Assembly (NCBI RefSeq): GCF_030433435.1
Contig: NZ_JANRHH010000037.1
Span: forward strand, 62,001-126,000
Direction: 5' to 3'
DNA length: 64,000 bases
Origin: Polycladomyces subterraneus
Lineage (GTDB): Bacteria > Bacillota > Bacilli > Thermoactinomycetales > JIR-001
This document shows positions 9,112-17,439 of the stretch, in pieces. A model generated the notes under the pieces. The model was not told where the DNA came from. It worked only from the letters and a program-made list of their open reading frames with translations, and searched no databases. A program made the position numbers and the translations under genes. Every line of letters begins with the position of its first letter. The first letter of the stretch is position 1.

Positions 9112-9340
9112 TTCTATTTCTCCTCTCGCAGTTGTTGCTCTTGATGAATTCTACGCTAACAATCAAATACCTTCTATAAATATTTATGAATATTTCGCTT
9201 TGACATGGTTATTCACATGACGGTTAGAATAGCAACGGGGCAATCCCGCTCTCAAAATTCAACTGATTGTTTAATTATGTAAGAAAAGTAAATTGCACCT
9301 GCCCCATATTGTGTTGTCTATTATTCAAGTCATTGAGTAT
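9112..9340. other. Intergenic region upstream of the P450
   Basis: Apart from the P450 SD (about 9115-9125) I see no gene or clear operator here. The stretch is AT-rich and presumably contains the P450 promoter. The following 9341-9518 holds a terminator, a tRNA-Thr relic and about 95 bases with nothing recognisable. Confidence 0.5.
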
Positions 9341-9376
9341 AAAAAAACAACCATCCCCCTGATCGGTAAGATGGTT
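9341..9376 (-). terminator. Terminator downstream of the ATP-grasp gene and tRNA-Thr relic
   Basis: The minus-strand stem AACCATC...GATGGTT is followed by GTTTTTTTAT. Confidence 0.75.
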
Positions 9377-9380
9377 TTCT

Positions 9381-9424
9381 TGGTGCTGACCTCTCTTCAT
9401 TACGAGTGAAGTGCTCTGCCATTC
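9381..9424 (-). pseudogene. Truncated tRNA-Thr relic
   Basis: The 23 bases at 9395-9417 are identical to the anticodon arm region of the intact tRNA-Thr (12115-12137). The TGGTGCTGA at 9381-9389 matches its 3' acceptor/CCA end. The T-arm and the 5' half are missing, so it cannot be functional. Confidence 0.75.
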
Positions 9425-9518
9425 ATCCTCCAACCGCAAGGAACGACCTTCGGGTGTTCTTTATAAGCAAAACTCCTGGAAAAAGGAAGTCGCATTTCAT
9501 CGCCAAGATTCGTGCTGA

Positions 9519-11462
9519 TCAATAACCTGATCGACCACCTGGTGCCCATACAGACTCATGGATAATCAGCGGGGGTGCAGGGTTTTGATTATGTCGTAAA
9601 GTACTCTGTGAATTTACGCTTTGAGTCTTTTCGCTTCGTCGCGGTTGGCCAGAAAGAGGACCGCCACTGCCTAAAGCAACCGGTCGAGGTTTATCGGGTT
9701 GATGACAAGACTGCATTCTTTGGCTATTCGTACAATCTCCCCTATGCAGACGCATTGCGGCGCGTACACCCATACCCCGAACAGTGGACCCAGACCGTCG
9801 TAAATGTCGTAACGGATTTACGGCTCGAGACTCTTCACTTCGTCGCGGTCGGTTCGAAAGCGGATTGCCACTGCGCGCAGCAACCGGTCGAGGTTTAGTA
9901 TTCGGGGGATCCCCCTTTTGGAGATCCACTGATGCTGGCTGTTTTTTTTCACTTGCTAAATCAGATGGCTTCTCCAGATTTGCAGATGGTTCAACAGACA
10001 GATCGTCTTTCCCTTTGTCAGCAATGGCGGGGTCTTCTGCTGAATTGTCGGACTCAGGAGCAAGAATCTGGTCCAGCATCCGACTATCTTGGCCCGAAAC
10101 CGCTTTTACTGACATTGAACGATCTTCCAAGAAATCTACTCCGTCCGGGAAACCGGCAAGGGCCTTGGCGTATTTGAGGGGGCCGGTCAAAATTTCGCGG
10201 AGGAGTTGGGTGTCGCCCAACAGTTCTAGGAATTTGCAACCGTATTTTTTGTTGACCTCCAGGATCCAGACTTTTCTGTTTCTATCAACTGTCAGGTCGA
10301 TCGCCACGTCCCCATATAATCCCACGGACAAACGGTCCAGGGTATTGCAGACGTTACAGCAAACCTCGTGAATATGCCTTTCGAGGCTTTTCGCTTCATC
10401 GTGGTTGAGCTGGTAAACTTTCTGGATGGCCTCGTCAGGGTACATCAACCGGTCCAAGTATCTTAGGTTGGTGACGATACTACCTACTTTGGCAATCCGA
10501 GCGACCATCCCTTTACAGGTCCATTGTTGCTGGCTGTCTTTTTGCATGTACACACGGAAGTCGACGGGGCTTTTTCCGTATTTCATTTGAACCGCCTGCT
10601 GGATCAGATAGGTTTTCCGATCTTTCAGCTGGTTCAACAGATCGACCACCTGTCTCTTCGTAAGTATAGAAGCTGTCTTCCCCTCCCTGAAGCTGATCCG
10701 GTACCGATCTCTCTTTTTTTCGACGTGTACGATACCACGCCCATGTAAGCCACGGGAAGGTTTCAAAAAAACGCTCCCGTATTCCCCGAGGAACCAATCC
10801 AATTGCCGGATATCGGCCAGTTCTTCCGTGTAGGGAAGATGCTCCCTGACGTCCGGGATCCGGCTCATGATATTCCAAAATCGGAGTTTGTAAAAATAGT
10901 TACGGTTGAATACCCGATCCGGACTGATTACCTTGGTCAAATCGTCATAGACCTGTTGGTCTATCCGGATTCGTTTGTAAAACGCCCCTGGGTAGGGAAA
11001 CCTGCCTTTTACCCACTGGGGTCCATCCGGCCCGTCCGGATCATAGTAATAACCTCTAATGGTCCGGGTCTCCAGGTCGATCTCGTCGACGGTGCAGAGG
11101 AAAATCAATCCCCGGATGTTCTCATAGTCGGAGAGACGCTGAATATGGTGGTTTAATTTCTCGGGTGTGATCCACTCCCTGCTCTGGGAAACGATGAAAC
11201 CGATCACAGGTCCGATGTGCAGACCGTTTTCATCGATGCGGACGTCATAGGGAAGGTGGCTAGGTACGGTCAAATTTTTCATCATCCCGTCGGCCAATCC
11301 GATCTGATCCGGCGGCAGGTCGGGATCGATCGAAAGCTTCACTTCCCTTTTCCACGCTCCGAAGTGAACCGTGATGGCAGAAACGTCAAGATCGTGTTCT
11401 TCCGCAAATGTACGAGACAGATAAACGATCGCTTCTTTTTCCGGCATCCACTGAATTTTAAT
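9519..11462 (-). CDS. YheC/YheD family endospore-coat-associated ATP-grasp protein with aberrant C-terminal tail
   Basis: About 647 residues, longer than typical YheC/D proteins (roughly 360-460). An N-terminal beta-rich domain (IKIQWMPEKEAIVYLS...) is followed by an ATP-grasp domain: FNRNYFYKLRFWNIM, VFLKPSRGLHGRGIVHV, YLIQQAVQM, DFRVYMQKD, GMVARIAK, and the metal-binding LYGDVAIDLTVDRNRKVWILEVNKKYG ending near residue 410. From about residue 460 on, the tail is low-complexity and holds two imperfect repeats (KPRPVAARSGNPLS / KPRPVALGSGGPLS), encoded by decayed duplications. The ATG at 11445-11447 lacks an SD; ATT at 11460-11462 lies 8 nt after AAGGGGG and is taken as the start. Its role in the spore coat is inferred from the family only. 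Confidence 0.8.
   Translation of the reverse strand: MKIQWMPEKEAIVYLSRTFAEEHDLDVSAITVHFGAWKREVKLSIDPDLPPDQIGLADGMMKNLTVPSHLPYDVRIDENGLHIGPVIGFIVSQSREWITPEKLNHHIQRLSDYENIRGLIFLCTVDEIDLETRTIRGYYYDPDGPDGPQWVKGRFPYPGAFYKRIRIDQQVYDDLTKVISPDRVFNRNYFYKLRFWNIMSRIPDVREHLPYTEELADIRQLDWFLGEYGSVFLKPSRGLHGRGIVHVEKKRDRYRISFREGKTASILTKRQVVDLLNQLKDRKTYLIQQAVQMKYGKSPVDFRVYMQKDSQQQWTCKGMVARIAKVGSIVTNLRYLDRLMYPDEAIQKVYQLNHDEAKSLERHIHEVCCNVCNTLDRLSVGLYGDVAIDLTVDRNRKVWILEVNKKYGCKFLELLGDTQLLREILTGPLKYAKALAGFPDGVDFLEDRSMSVKAVSGQDSRMLDQILAPESDNSAEDPAIADKGKDDLSVEPSANLEKPSDLASEKKQPASVDLQKGDPPNTKPRPVAARSGNPLSNRPRRSEESRAVNPLRHLRRSGSTVRGMGVRAAMRLHRGDCTNSQRMQSCHQPDKPRPVALGSGGPLSGQPRRSEKTQSVNSQSTLRHNQNPAPPLIIHESVWAPGGRSGY
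9596..9900. repeat. Two diverged ~100-bp copies of an internal segment of the ATP-grasp gene
   Basis: 9606-9705 and about 9806-9899 resemble each other (GAGTCTTTTCGCTTCGTCGCGG versus GAGACTCTTCACTTCGTCGCGG, then CAACCGGTCGAGGTTTA in both). Both resemble 10366-10475 inside the ATP-grasp domain (GAGGCTTTTCGCTTCATCG, CAACCGGTCCAAGTAT). Read in the ancestral frame the copies give NLDRLL...NRDEAKRL and NLDRLL...DRDEVKSLEP, matching LDRLM...NHDEAKSLE of the gene body. Confidence 0.65.
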
Positions 11463-12038
11463 CGCAAAAACCCCCTTACTTTGCTCCCTCCAATGGCTCT
11501 ATAGTTTATGTAGCAGTGGCTTCCCAGGTCTAGTCTCATGTCTATAATCAACAGAATTTTGGGTTATTGACCCAAAATAGGCTATATTCTTATTTTTACA
11601 GGGGTCGTGGTTTGTTGTCCTTACCTGGAACTGGTGGGATTTTTGTAGATGTACAGGTGCAGTTTTTGGGCAACACAGTTGAAGTTGGGGGTATTGAAAC
11701 TCTCAATACCGGAGATCGGGTGATAACGCTGAATGGTCAGGACTGGGACAATTTGTCACATTTCAGATTTTCGAAACCTGCTACTAACTCCAGAGTCTCC
11801 TGTATATTCCCAATCTGGGCACAGTAGATTGTTAGGTGGATATTGGAATCGTACTATCAAAAAATCAATTAACGTTGTAACCTTAAATACCTTCCATAAC
11901 TAAAAAAGCCCACCCAAGGGCTTGTTTGGGCGCGCCTTATTGACGAACGAAAAGTTATGGTGCAAGAAATCTTTTCCAATGATGCCTATAAAAAAAGTCC
12001 AAGACAGCAATCAGACATTGTTTTTAAATTGATACAAC
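11463..12038. other. Non-coding or decayed region between ATP-grasp gene and tRNA-Thr
   Basis: About 580 bases with no secure gene. A plus-strand frame at 11567-11827 (GGIFVDVQVQF...) has no SD, and the opposite strand is also patchily open (YCAQIGNIQETLELVAGF), so I call neither. A minus-strand terminator lies at 11901-11923. Confidence 0.4.
11901..11923 (-). terminator. Minus-strand terminator
   Basis: The hairpin AGCCCTTGGGTGGGCT is followed by TTTTTAG on the minus strand. It is the second terminator after tRNA-Thr. Confidence 0.65.
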
Positions 12039-12069
12039 TAAAAAGAAGAACAGGTGTAGCCTGTTCCTC
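12039..12069 (-). terminator. Terminator of the ssrA-tRNA-Thr transcript
   Basis: The minus-strand hairpin GAACAGGCTACACCTGTTC, followed by TTCTTTTTAG, begins 16 bases after the tRNA CCA. Confidence 0.75.
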
Positions 12070-12081
12070 TTTCAAAAGAAG

Positions 12082-12157
12082 TGGTGCTGATGGAGGGACT
12101 CGAACCCCCGACCCCTTCATTACGAGTGAAGTGCTCTACCAACTGAGCTACATCAGC
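12082..12157 (-). tRNA. tRNA-Thr (CGT)
   Basis: A 76-nt cloverleaf with encoded CCA. The acceptor is GCTGATG/CATCAGC. The anticodon arm is CTTCA-CTCGTAA-TGAAG with anticodon CGT, and the T-arm is CGGGGGTTCGAGTCCC. It lies 9 nt downstream of tmRNA on the same strand and is probably processed from one precursor. Confidence 0.95.
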
Positions 12158-12166
12158 ATATGCATT

Positions 12167-12526
12167 TGGTGGAGGCGAGCGGAGTCGAACCGCTGTCCGA
12201 AGATATCGCCGCGTCAGCGTCTACGAGCGTAGTCACTGTATTGGGATCTTGTCCGTCGGACTGCCCAGTGACAGGCGTTCCTACGGACCAGTCACCTCAG
12301 TTTCGCCAACCGGCCGGTGACGACTCCGGTTAGCTAGCCCGCTGAAGTTGAGACCCAGCTTCACCACACGGGCGATGGTGAAGTGGATCCTGGCTGGAAT
12401 TAAGCAGCCAGAGCGTAGTTTTCTTGTTTGCCAGTTACATTTGGCCTTGCGTTTTTTACGAAGGACGCAACCCCTCGGCTCGCAGCTAACGCTCGATCTA
12501 TCCCCGTCGAATCCCAAAACGCCCCC
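12167..12526 (-). ncRNA. ssrA: Transfer-messenger RNA (tmRNA)
   Basis: A 360-nt tmRNA. The 5' end is GGGGGCGTTTTGGGATTCGACGG and the 3' end CGGTTCGACTCCGCTCGCCTCCACCA, forming the tRNA-like acceptor with one G-U pair. The resume open frame encodes the tag GKQENYALAA then TAA, with the usual Ala-Leu-Ala-Ala degron. Pseudoknot-like GC-rich stems follow the tag. With SmpB, encoded just upstream, it rescues stalled ribosomes. Termini were set from acceptor pairing. Confidence 0.95.
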
Positions 12527-12584
12527 AGGATTCTGACGAGTCTGCACTGTTTCGGCCAAGCTTCTATGGCCTCGACAGTTATTT

Positions 12585-12613
12585 ATATTATCACCGATTT
12601 CACCCTTTGTAAA
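12585..12613 (-). promoter_or_regulatory. Sigma-A promoter of ssrA
   Basis: On the minus strand TTTACA (12608-12613), a 17-nt spacer and TAATAT (12585-12590) lie about 60 nt upstream of mature tmRNA. This implies a 5' leader that must be trimmed. Confidence 0.75.
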
Positions 12614-12646
12614 GAGGGAATTTTGATTTCGAAACAATTTTTTTGT

Positions 12647-13114
12647 TCAGCCCCGAATACGTTCCTTCAATTGCCGCTGAATTTCGCGCTCAGCGTCGCG
12701 TTTGGCAATAGCGGCGCGTTTGTCGTACAGTTTCTTCCCTTTGGCCAACGCCAACTCCACTTTGGCGAAACCATTACGCAAATGAACATCCAACGGTACC
12801 AAGGTATACCCTTTTTGTTGCGTAAGGCCGATCAGTTTATTGATTTCCTGCTTGTGCAGGAGCAATTTGCGTTCCCGGGTCGGGTCGTGGTTGAAGCGAT
12901 TGCCCTGCTCATACGGGCTGATATGCATGTTGACCACGTATACTTCTCCGTCTTTGATGCGCGCGTAGCTGTCCTTCAGGTTGACCCGGCCCTGTCGGAT
13001 CGACTTGATCTCAGTACCGGTGAGGACAATGCCTGCTTCCAGTGTCTCCTCGATGTGGTAGTCATGCGTCGCCTTCTTGTTGCGTGCAATCACTTTAGTA
13101 CCTTTTTTCGGCAT
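12647..13114 (-). CDS. smpB: SsrA-binding protein SmpB
   Basis: 155 residues, the family's usual length. [15 protein letters not shown] is followed by the OB-fold signatures [13 protein letters not shown] and [10 protein letters not shown], then HISPYEQGN and the basic C-terminal tail [20 protein letters not shown] that enters the mRNA channel. The ATG at 13112-13114 follows AGGGGGGGTGAG; longer upstream frames lack an SD. It binds tmRNA, whose gene lies immediately downstream, and delivers it to stalled ribosomes. Confidence 0.97.
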   Translation of the reverse strand: MPKKGTKVIARNKKATHDYHIEETLEAGIVLTGTEIKSIRQGRVNLKDSYARIKDGEVYVVNMHISPYEQGNRFNHDPTRERKLLLHKQEINKLIGLTQQKGYTLVPLDVHLRNGFAKVELALAKGKKLYDKRAAIAKRDAEREIQRQLKERIRG

Positions 13115-13224
13115 TGTGCTCACCCCCCCTGCGCGCATGAAAAAGTAGCAATTATCATTGTAACAACCAATCGGATGACTCGTCAACTCTTTTTCAAACG
13201 CGAGAGGCTCAAAGCATCCCCCTA

Positions 13225-13271
13225 ACCGACCGGAACAACGAGGAGGCGCTCTCCGTTATTCCGGTCGGTTG
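13225..13271 (-). terminator. Hairpin between rnr and smpB
   Basis: The long inverted repeat AACCGACCGGAA...TTCCGGTCGGTT follows the rnr stop. It has no T-run, so it may be an mRNA 3'-end stabiliser or weak terminator. Confidence 0.45.
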
Positions 13272-13316
13272 TTTCGTCCGTATCAGGGTCATGTCACTCA
13301 ACCAGAAACGACCATT

Positions 13317-15590
13317 TCAGGACTTCTTCTTTTTCCCCTTCGCCTGTTTTTCCGCTTTTTTGGCTTTCTTTTTCTTTTTTCCCTTGCGCATTCTCGACTC
13401 CGAATCCGTCTCTTTCCTGCCATTTTTTCGCTTAGGGCTTCGCTGGAACAGTCCGCCCTCTTCCCATTCCGGTACCAGCTCGAAGTCCACCTTGTGCTCG
13501 TCGATGTTTACACCGGCCACTCGAACGCGAACCCGGTCCCCAATGCGGAAAATGTTCCCCGTGCGCTCCCCGATCAGGCAATAGGCATTTTCATCGTAGT
13601 GATAATAGTCGTCTGTCATGTAGCTGATGTGCACCAGTCCTTCGACGGTGTTGTCCAATTCGACAAAAATACCAAACGAGGTGACGCCACTGATGATACC
13701 ATCAAACTCCTGTCCTATTTTGTCCAGCATAAACTCGGCTTTTTTCAGATCGTCCGTCTCCCGCTCCGCTTCAACGGCGATGCGCTCACGAACCGAGCAT
13801 TGCTGGGCAATATCCGGCAGTTTTTCTTTCAACTGGTTCATCCGTTCAGGGGACAACGTCCCATTGGCCAATACTTCTCGGATGATGCGGTGAATGACCA
13901 GATCGGGATACCTCCGGATCGGTGAGGTGAAGTGGCAGTAAAACGTTGCCGCCAACCCGAAGTGGCCCGTGCATTCCGCAGCATAACGCGCCTGCTTCAT
14001 CGAACGGAGCAGGACGGTGCTGATCAGTGTTTCCTCAGGTTTGCCGCTGATTTTCTCCAACAACTCCTGGAGCGCGCGGGGTTTCACTTTATCCGCCCGC
14101 CCTTTGACACTGTAACCGAAATGGGTGATGAACTCGTAAAACGCCTGCAGTTTTTCCGTATCCGGATTTTCGTGAATCCGGTACAAAAACGGGATATCCG
14201 CCCAGGCGAAATGCTCCGCCACCGTTTCGTTGGCGCAAAGCATGAATTCCTCGATCAACTGCTCGGCAATCGTGCGCGGCCGTTTCACAATTTCAACCGG
14301 TTTTCCGTTTTCGTCTACCTTGATTTTGGCTTCCGTGAAATTGAAATCAATGGCTCCCCGTTTGAGACGCTTTTTCCGCAATGTACGGGCCAGATCCGCC
14401 ATCAAGCGGAAATCGTCCACCAATGGCTCATAACGCGCGATCAGCTCGGGATCTTCGTCCTCCAGGATGCGTTTGACGGCAGTATAGGTCATCCGTTCAT
14501 TCGTACGGATGACGCTGGGATAGATATCGTGGCTGACAACATTGCCATTCGGGTCGATTTCCATATCGCAGGTGAGTGTTAGACGGTCCACCTGCGGGTT
14601 GAGACTGCAGATGCCATTGGACAGCCGCTGTGGCAACATGGGGATCACCCGGTCCACGAGATAGACGCTGTTGCCCCGGGCATAGGCTTCCCGATCCAGC
14701 GCACTCCCTTCTTTCACATAATAGCTGACATCGGCGATATGGACGCCGAGGAGGATATTGCCGTTGGGCAGGCGCTCCACAGACACCGCATCGTCCAAGT
14801 CCTTGGCGTCTTCCCCATCGATGGTAACCATCGTACGGTCTCGCAGATCCCGCCGTCCCTCGATTTCCGCCGGATCGATCTCGGTGGGGATTTGTTCGGC
14901 TTCGGCCAGCACTTCTTCAGGGAAAGCCTCGGGCAGTTGGTATTTGCGAATGATGGAGAGGATATCGACACCCGGATCATCTTTGTGACCCAGCACTTCC
15001 GTGACGACACCCTCTGCTGTGAAACGGCTGTCGGGAATGTGATGCAGCTCGACAACCACTTTGTCCCCTTGTTTGGCACCATTTCGTGCCTCCGGGGAAA
15101 TAAATATGTCTGTCGGCAGGCGTTTGTCGTCAGGAATGACGAACCCGAAGTGTGAGGACGGGCTGGTGAACGTTCCCACCACGACAGTGCGACCCCGTTT
15201 CAAAATACGGACAATTTCCCCTTCAGGCCGCATGTTCCGTGCTTGTTTCCCCTGTAGGCGAACGAGCACCGTATCGCCGTCCATCGCCCCGTTCATGTCG
15301 TTGGGATGAACGTAGATGTCCGGTGCGTTAGGCCGGTCCTGCACGACGAAACCAAACCCTTTGGGATGTCCCTGCAGTATTCCGCGCACGAGATTGAATC
15401 GCTCGGGCACCCCAAACCGCTGAGACCTGGTCTGTACGATTCTGCCTTCTTGTTCCATACGGTCGATCAAAGATCGAAATGCCTCGATCTCTTCCTCATC
15501 GATCGCAAATGCTTCGACCAATTCCATGAATGTCAGCGGTTTGTACGCTTTTTTTCTCATAAACGTCAAAATCTCTTGTTCTTCGATCAT
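13317..15590 (-). CDS. rnr: Ribonuclease R
   Basis: A 757-residue processive 3'-5' exoribonuclease (RNB family). In order: an N-terminal winged helix (MIEEQEILTFMRKKAYKPLTF), two cold-shock domains (GHPKGFGFV, SHFGFVIPDD), and the RNB catalytic core with IDGEDAKDLDDAV carrying the metal-binding Asp cluster (about 265) and PYLYRIHENPD-type PFLYRIHENPD. An S1 domain (FDGIISGVTSFGIFV) and a Lys-rich C-terminal tail follow. The ATG at 15588-15590 lies one base after the TGA of the upstream esterase, with AAAGGGG as SD, so translation is coupled. RNase R partners with tmRNA/SmpB in decay of non-stop mRNA, consistent with its position. Confidence 0.96.
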   Translation of the reverse strand: MIEEQEILTFMRKKAYKPLTFMELVEAFAIDEEEIEAFRSLIDRMEQEGRIVQTRSQRFGVPERFNLVRGILQGHPKGFGFVVQDRPNAPDIYVHPNDMNGAMDGDTVLVRLQGKQARNMRPEGEIVRILKRGRTVVVGTFTSPSSHFGFVIPDDKRLPTDIFISPEARNGAKQGDKVVVELHHIPDSRFTAEGVVTEVLGHKDDPGVDILSIIRKYQLPEAFPEEVLAEAEQIPTEIDPAEIEGRRDLRDRTMVTIDGEDAKDLDDAVSVERLPNGNILLGVHIADVSYYVKEGSALDREAYARGNSVYLVDRVIPMLPQRLSNGICSLNPQVDRLTLTCDMEIDPNGNVVSHDIYPSVIRTNERMTYTAVKRILEDEDPELIARYEPLVDDFRLMADLARTLRKKRLKRGAIDFNFTEAKIKVDENGKPVEIVKRPRTIAEQLIEEFMLCANETVAEHFAWADIPFLYRIHENPDTEKLQAFYEFITHFGYSVKGRADKVKPRALQELLEKISGKPEETLISTVLLRSMKQARYAAECTGHFGLAATFYCHFTSPIRRYPDLVIHRIIREVLANGTLSPERMNQLKEKLPDIAQQCSVRERIAVEAERETDDLKKAEFMLDKIGQEFDGIISGVTSFGIFVELDNTVEGLVHISYMTDDYYHYDENAYCLIGERTGNIFRIGDRVRVRVAGVNIDEHKVDFELVPEWEEGGLFQRSPKRKNGRKETDSESRMRKGKKKKKAKKAEKQAKGKKKKS

Positions 15591-15591
15591 A

Positions 15592-16371
15592 TCAAGACCC
15601 CTTTCCGCTCTCCCTTGTGGATATTGATTGGTCCACTTCTTGCATAAATGCATCCACATCAGCAAACAATTGCTCCCGTTCCCGGTCAAGTGTGATGATG
15701 TGGGACGACTTGTTGTACCATTTCAGGTGTTTGACAGTAGAACCGATCTTTTCGTATATATAATGTGCACTTCGAGGGTCCACCGTTTCATCCAGTTCCG
15801 CCTGTACGACAAGGGCCGGCACCCGGATTTCATGCAGATGGCTTCGTACGTGGCGGATCAGTCGCTGCAGGCTGGAAACGCATTTGAGCGGCGTTCGATC
15901 GTAAGGGACCAAGTGTTCCTCGATGTGCGCCGGTTTGGTTCCACGCCGGATCTGATACGGCATCACCCAGCGAATCAGATTGACGGCATGGACTCGCTTA
16001 TCCTTGAGGTAAACGGGTGCACACATCGCGATCACACCGTCGAGTGGATATTGTCGTGCCAGGTTGAGCACCAGTGAACCACCCATCGACAAACCTGCGG
16101 CAAACACACGACGAACACCCGATTCCCGCAAACGCCGATACGCTTCTACGGTGCTGTTCCACCAATCCTCCCACGTCGTGCAAGCCATCTCCTCCGGCGA
16201 CGTGCCGTGCCCGGCCAATAGTGGCGCATGCACCGTGTATCCCCGCTCTTTAAGATATTCCCCCATTGGGCGCAGTTCAGACGGGGTTCCGGTAAATCCG
16301 TGAATCAGCAATACGCCGATCTCCCCACCTTCATAAAAAAACGGGTCCGGAGAACGACGGACGATTTTCAT
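15592..16371 (-). CDS. Carboxylesterase (Est30-like alpha/beta hydrolase)
   Basis: A 259-residue monomeric carboxylesterase. VLLIHGFTGTPSELRP supplies the oxyanion region, the nucleophile elbow is GLSMGG (about 106), the acid is in QAELDETVD, and the His is in NKSSHIITLDRE. It closely resembles Geobacillus Est30 and YvaK-type genes that precede rnr in Bacillales. It hydrolyses short-chain esters. The ATG at 16369-16371 is chosen because GGGAGG precedes it; an upstream ATG lacks an SD. It is paralogous to the esterase at 17440-18165. Confidence 0.92.
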   Translation of the reverse strand: MKIVRRSPDPFFYEGGEIGVLLIHGFTGTPSELRPMGEYLKERGYTVHAPLLAGHGTSPEEMACTTWEDWWNSTVEAYRRLRESGVRRVFAAGLSMGGSLVLNLARQYPLDGVIAMCAPVYLKDKRVHAVNLIRWVMPYQIRRGTKPAHIEEHLVPYDRTPLKCVSSLQRLIRHVRSHLHEIRVPALVVQAELDETVDPRSAHYIYEKIGSTVKHLKWYNKSSHIITLDREREQLFADVDAFMQEVDQSISTRESGKGS

Positions 16372-16708
16372 TCGGCTAACCTCCCGCTTTCTTATTTTCA
16401 TTCATTCCCTGCCTTGCTGAAGATATTCGGATAACCTTACGATACCACAAGCAAACCTGACACAGATATACTACCTACGGTTCAAGCTGTTATTGATTCT
16501 TGTTGAGAAGCAAAATGATTCAAGGGATATCCTGGAAGTATCGAGAGCGGAAAATGAGGGGGAGGAAGCGGGAGGCGGTTTCCATCACATCTGCGGATGC
16601 GGTACATCATACCGCACACCACCACCGATGTCGGTAAACCCGAATAGCATTGCGTGAAAAATCGTCGAAAGGCCGTTGCCCAACCAGGAACGGGCTTTTT
16701 TACAGGCG
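16372..16708. other. Intergenic region with nothing recognisable
   Basis: About 340 bases. I see no conserved frame, RNA gene or strong hairpin with a T-run on the minus strand. A weak GCCGTT...AACGGGC stem before TTTTTT (plus strand) lies at 16672-16697. Confidence 0.45.
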
Positions 16709-17092
16709 TCATTTCAGCCCCAGGATCATCCGAAGCAATTCGTCGCATTCCACACGGATAGATTCGTTAAGATAACGCTCTTCATAGACTTGGCCACCGA
16801 CCGCAAATTTAACGGTGCGACCAAACGCGTCCTGTGTCAATGAAATCATTTCCACACCGTTGGATTGCAAATTCTCTTTCATCGCTGTGAGATCATCCCG
16901 GATGGTTTGGATTACCGCATCCATAAATTGCGCAAAAATCCATCCGGTGTGCATCGGTTTGGTCAGCGGCTTGTCATTTTCCAACAAAGCGACAAGCAGC
17001 TCCATACAGATGCATTGCCTGATCCTCTCCCGAATCTCTTCGAGAGCCACTTCTTGATGCAATTCAAGTATCGTATCGATCAATTTGACCAC
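16709..17092 (-). CDS. Hypothetical protein (127 aa)
   Basis: A compact, largely helical cytosolic protein with no signal or membrane segment. It has an acidic N-terminal helix (DTILELHQEVALEEIRERIRQ), a Cys pair (IRQCICMEL), a conserved-looking TGWIFAQFMDAVIQT and a beta hairpin VKFAVGGQVYEERYL. Codon use is like the neighbours and the opposite strand is not plausible. I do not recognise the family. It lies between the two paralogous esterases, downstream of the orphan 5S terminator. Confidence 0.7.
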   Translation of the reverse strand: MVKLIDTILELHQEVALEEIRERIRQCICMELLVALLENDKPLTKPMHTGWIFAQFMDAVIQTIRDDLTAMKENLQSNGVEMISLTQDAFGRTVKFAVGGQVYEERYLNESIRVECDELLRMILGLK

Positions 17093-17228
17093 CGTTTGCG
17101 ATAATGATGAATGAAGCCAGGTACCAATATAAATCTATGTCGCGAATAACGCAAGAGGGTTTATCCAAGAACAGGGATTTTTAGTTTGATTTGTAGTGTA
17201 TCTGGCCAAATTCAAACCCGGATTTTGC

Positions 17229-17273
17229 AAAAAAAAAAAAAAAACAGGCGGCTCGCCTATCAGCGAACCGCCT
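17229..17273 (-). terminator. Strong terminator of the orphan 5S rRNA gene
   Basis: On the minus strand the stem AGGCGGTTCGC...GCGAGCCGCCT, a loop, then a run of 16 T. It begins a few bases after the 5S 3' end. Confidence 0.92.
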
Positions 17274-17277
17274 CACC

Positions 17278-17394
<117 letters not shown>

Positions 17395-17404
17395 ACAAGA
17401 CTAT

Positions 17405-17433
17405 ATTGTACAACCTTGCCGCCGGTTTGACAA
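17405..17433 (-). promoter_or_regulatory. Sigma-A promoter of the orphan 5S rRNA
   Basis: On the minus strand TTGTCA (17428-17433), an exactly 17-nt spacer and TACAAT (17405-17410) put transcription start within a few bases of the mature 5S 5' end. It sits in the 45-bp gap after the esterase stop. Confidence 0.85.
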
Positions 17434-17439
17434 CCCCTT

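Noticed and set aside
9575-9898. 107-codon plus-strand ORF with a repeated FVAVG...QPVEV
   Set aside because: The repeat reflects the DNA duplication explained by the ATP-grasp gene copies. No SD.
11567-11827. 86-codon plus-strand ORF
   Set aside because: No SD, no recognised family, and the opposite strand is equally open.
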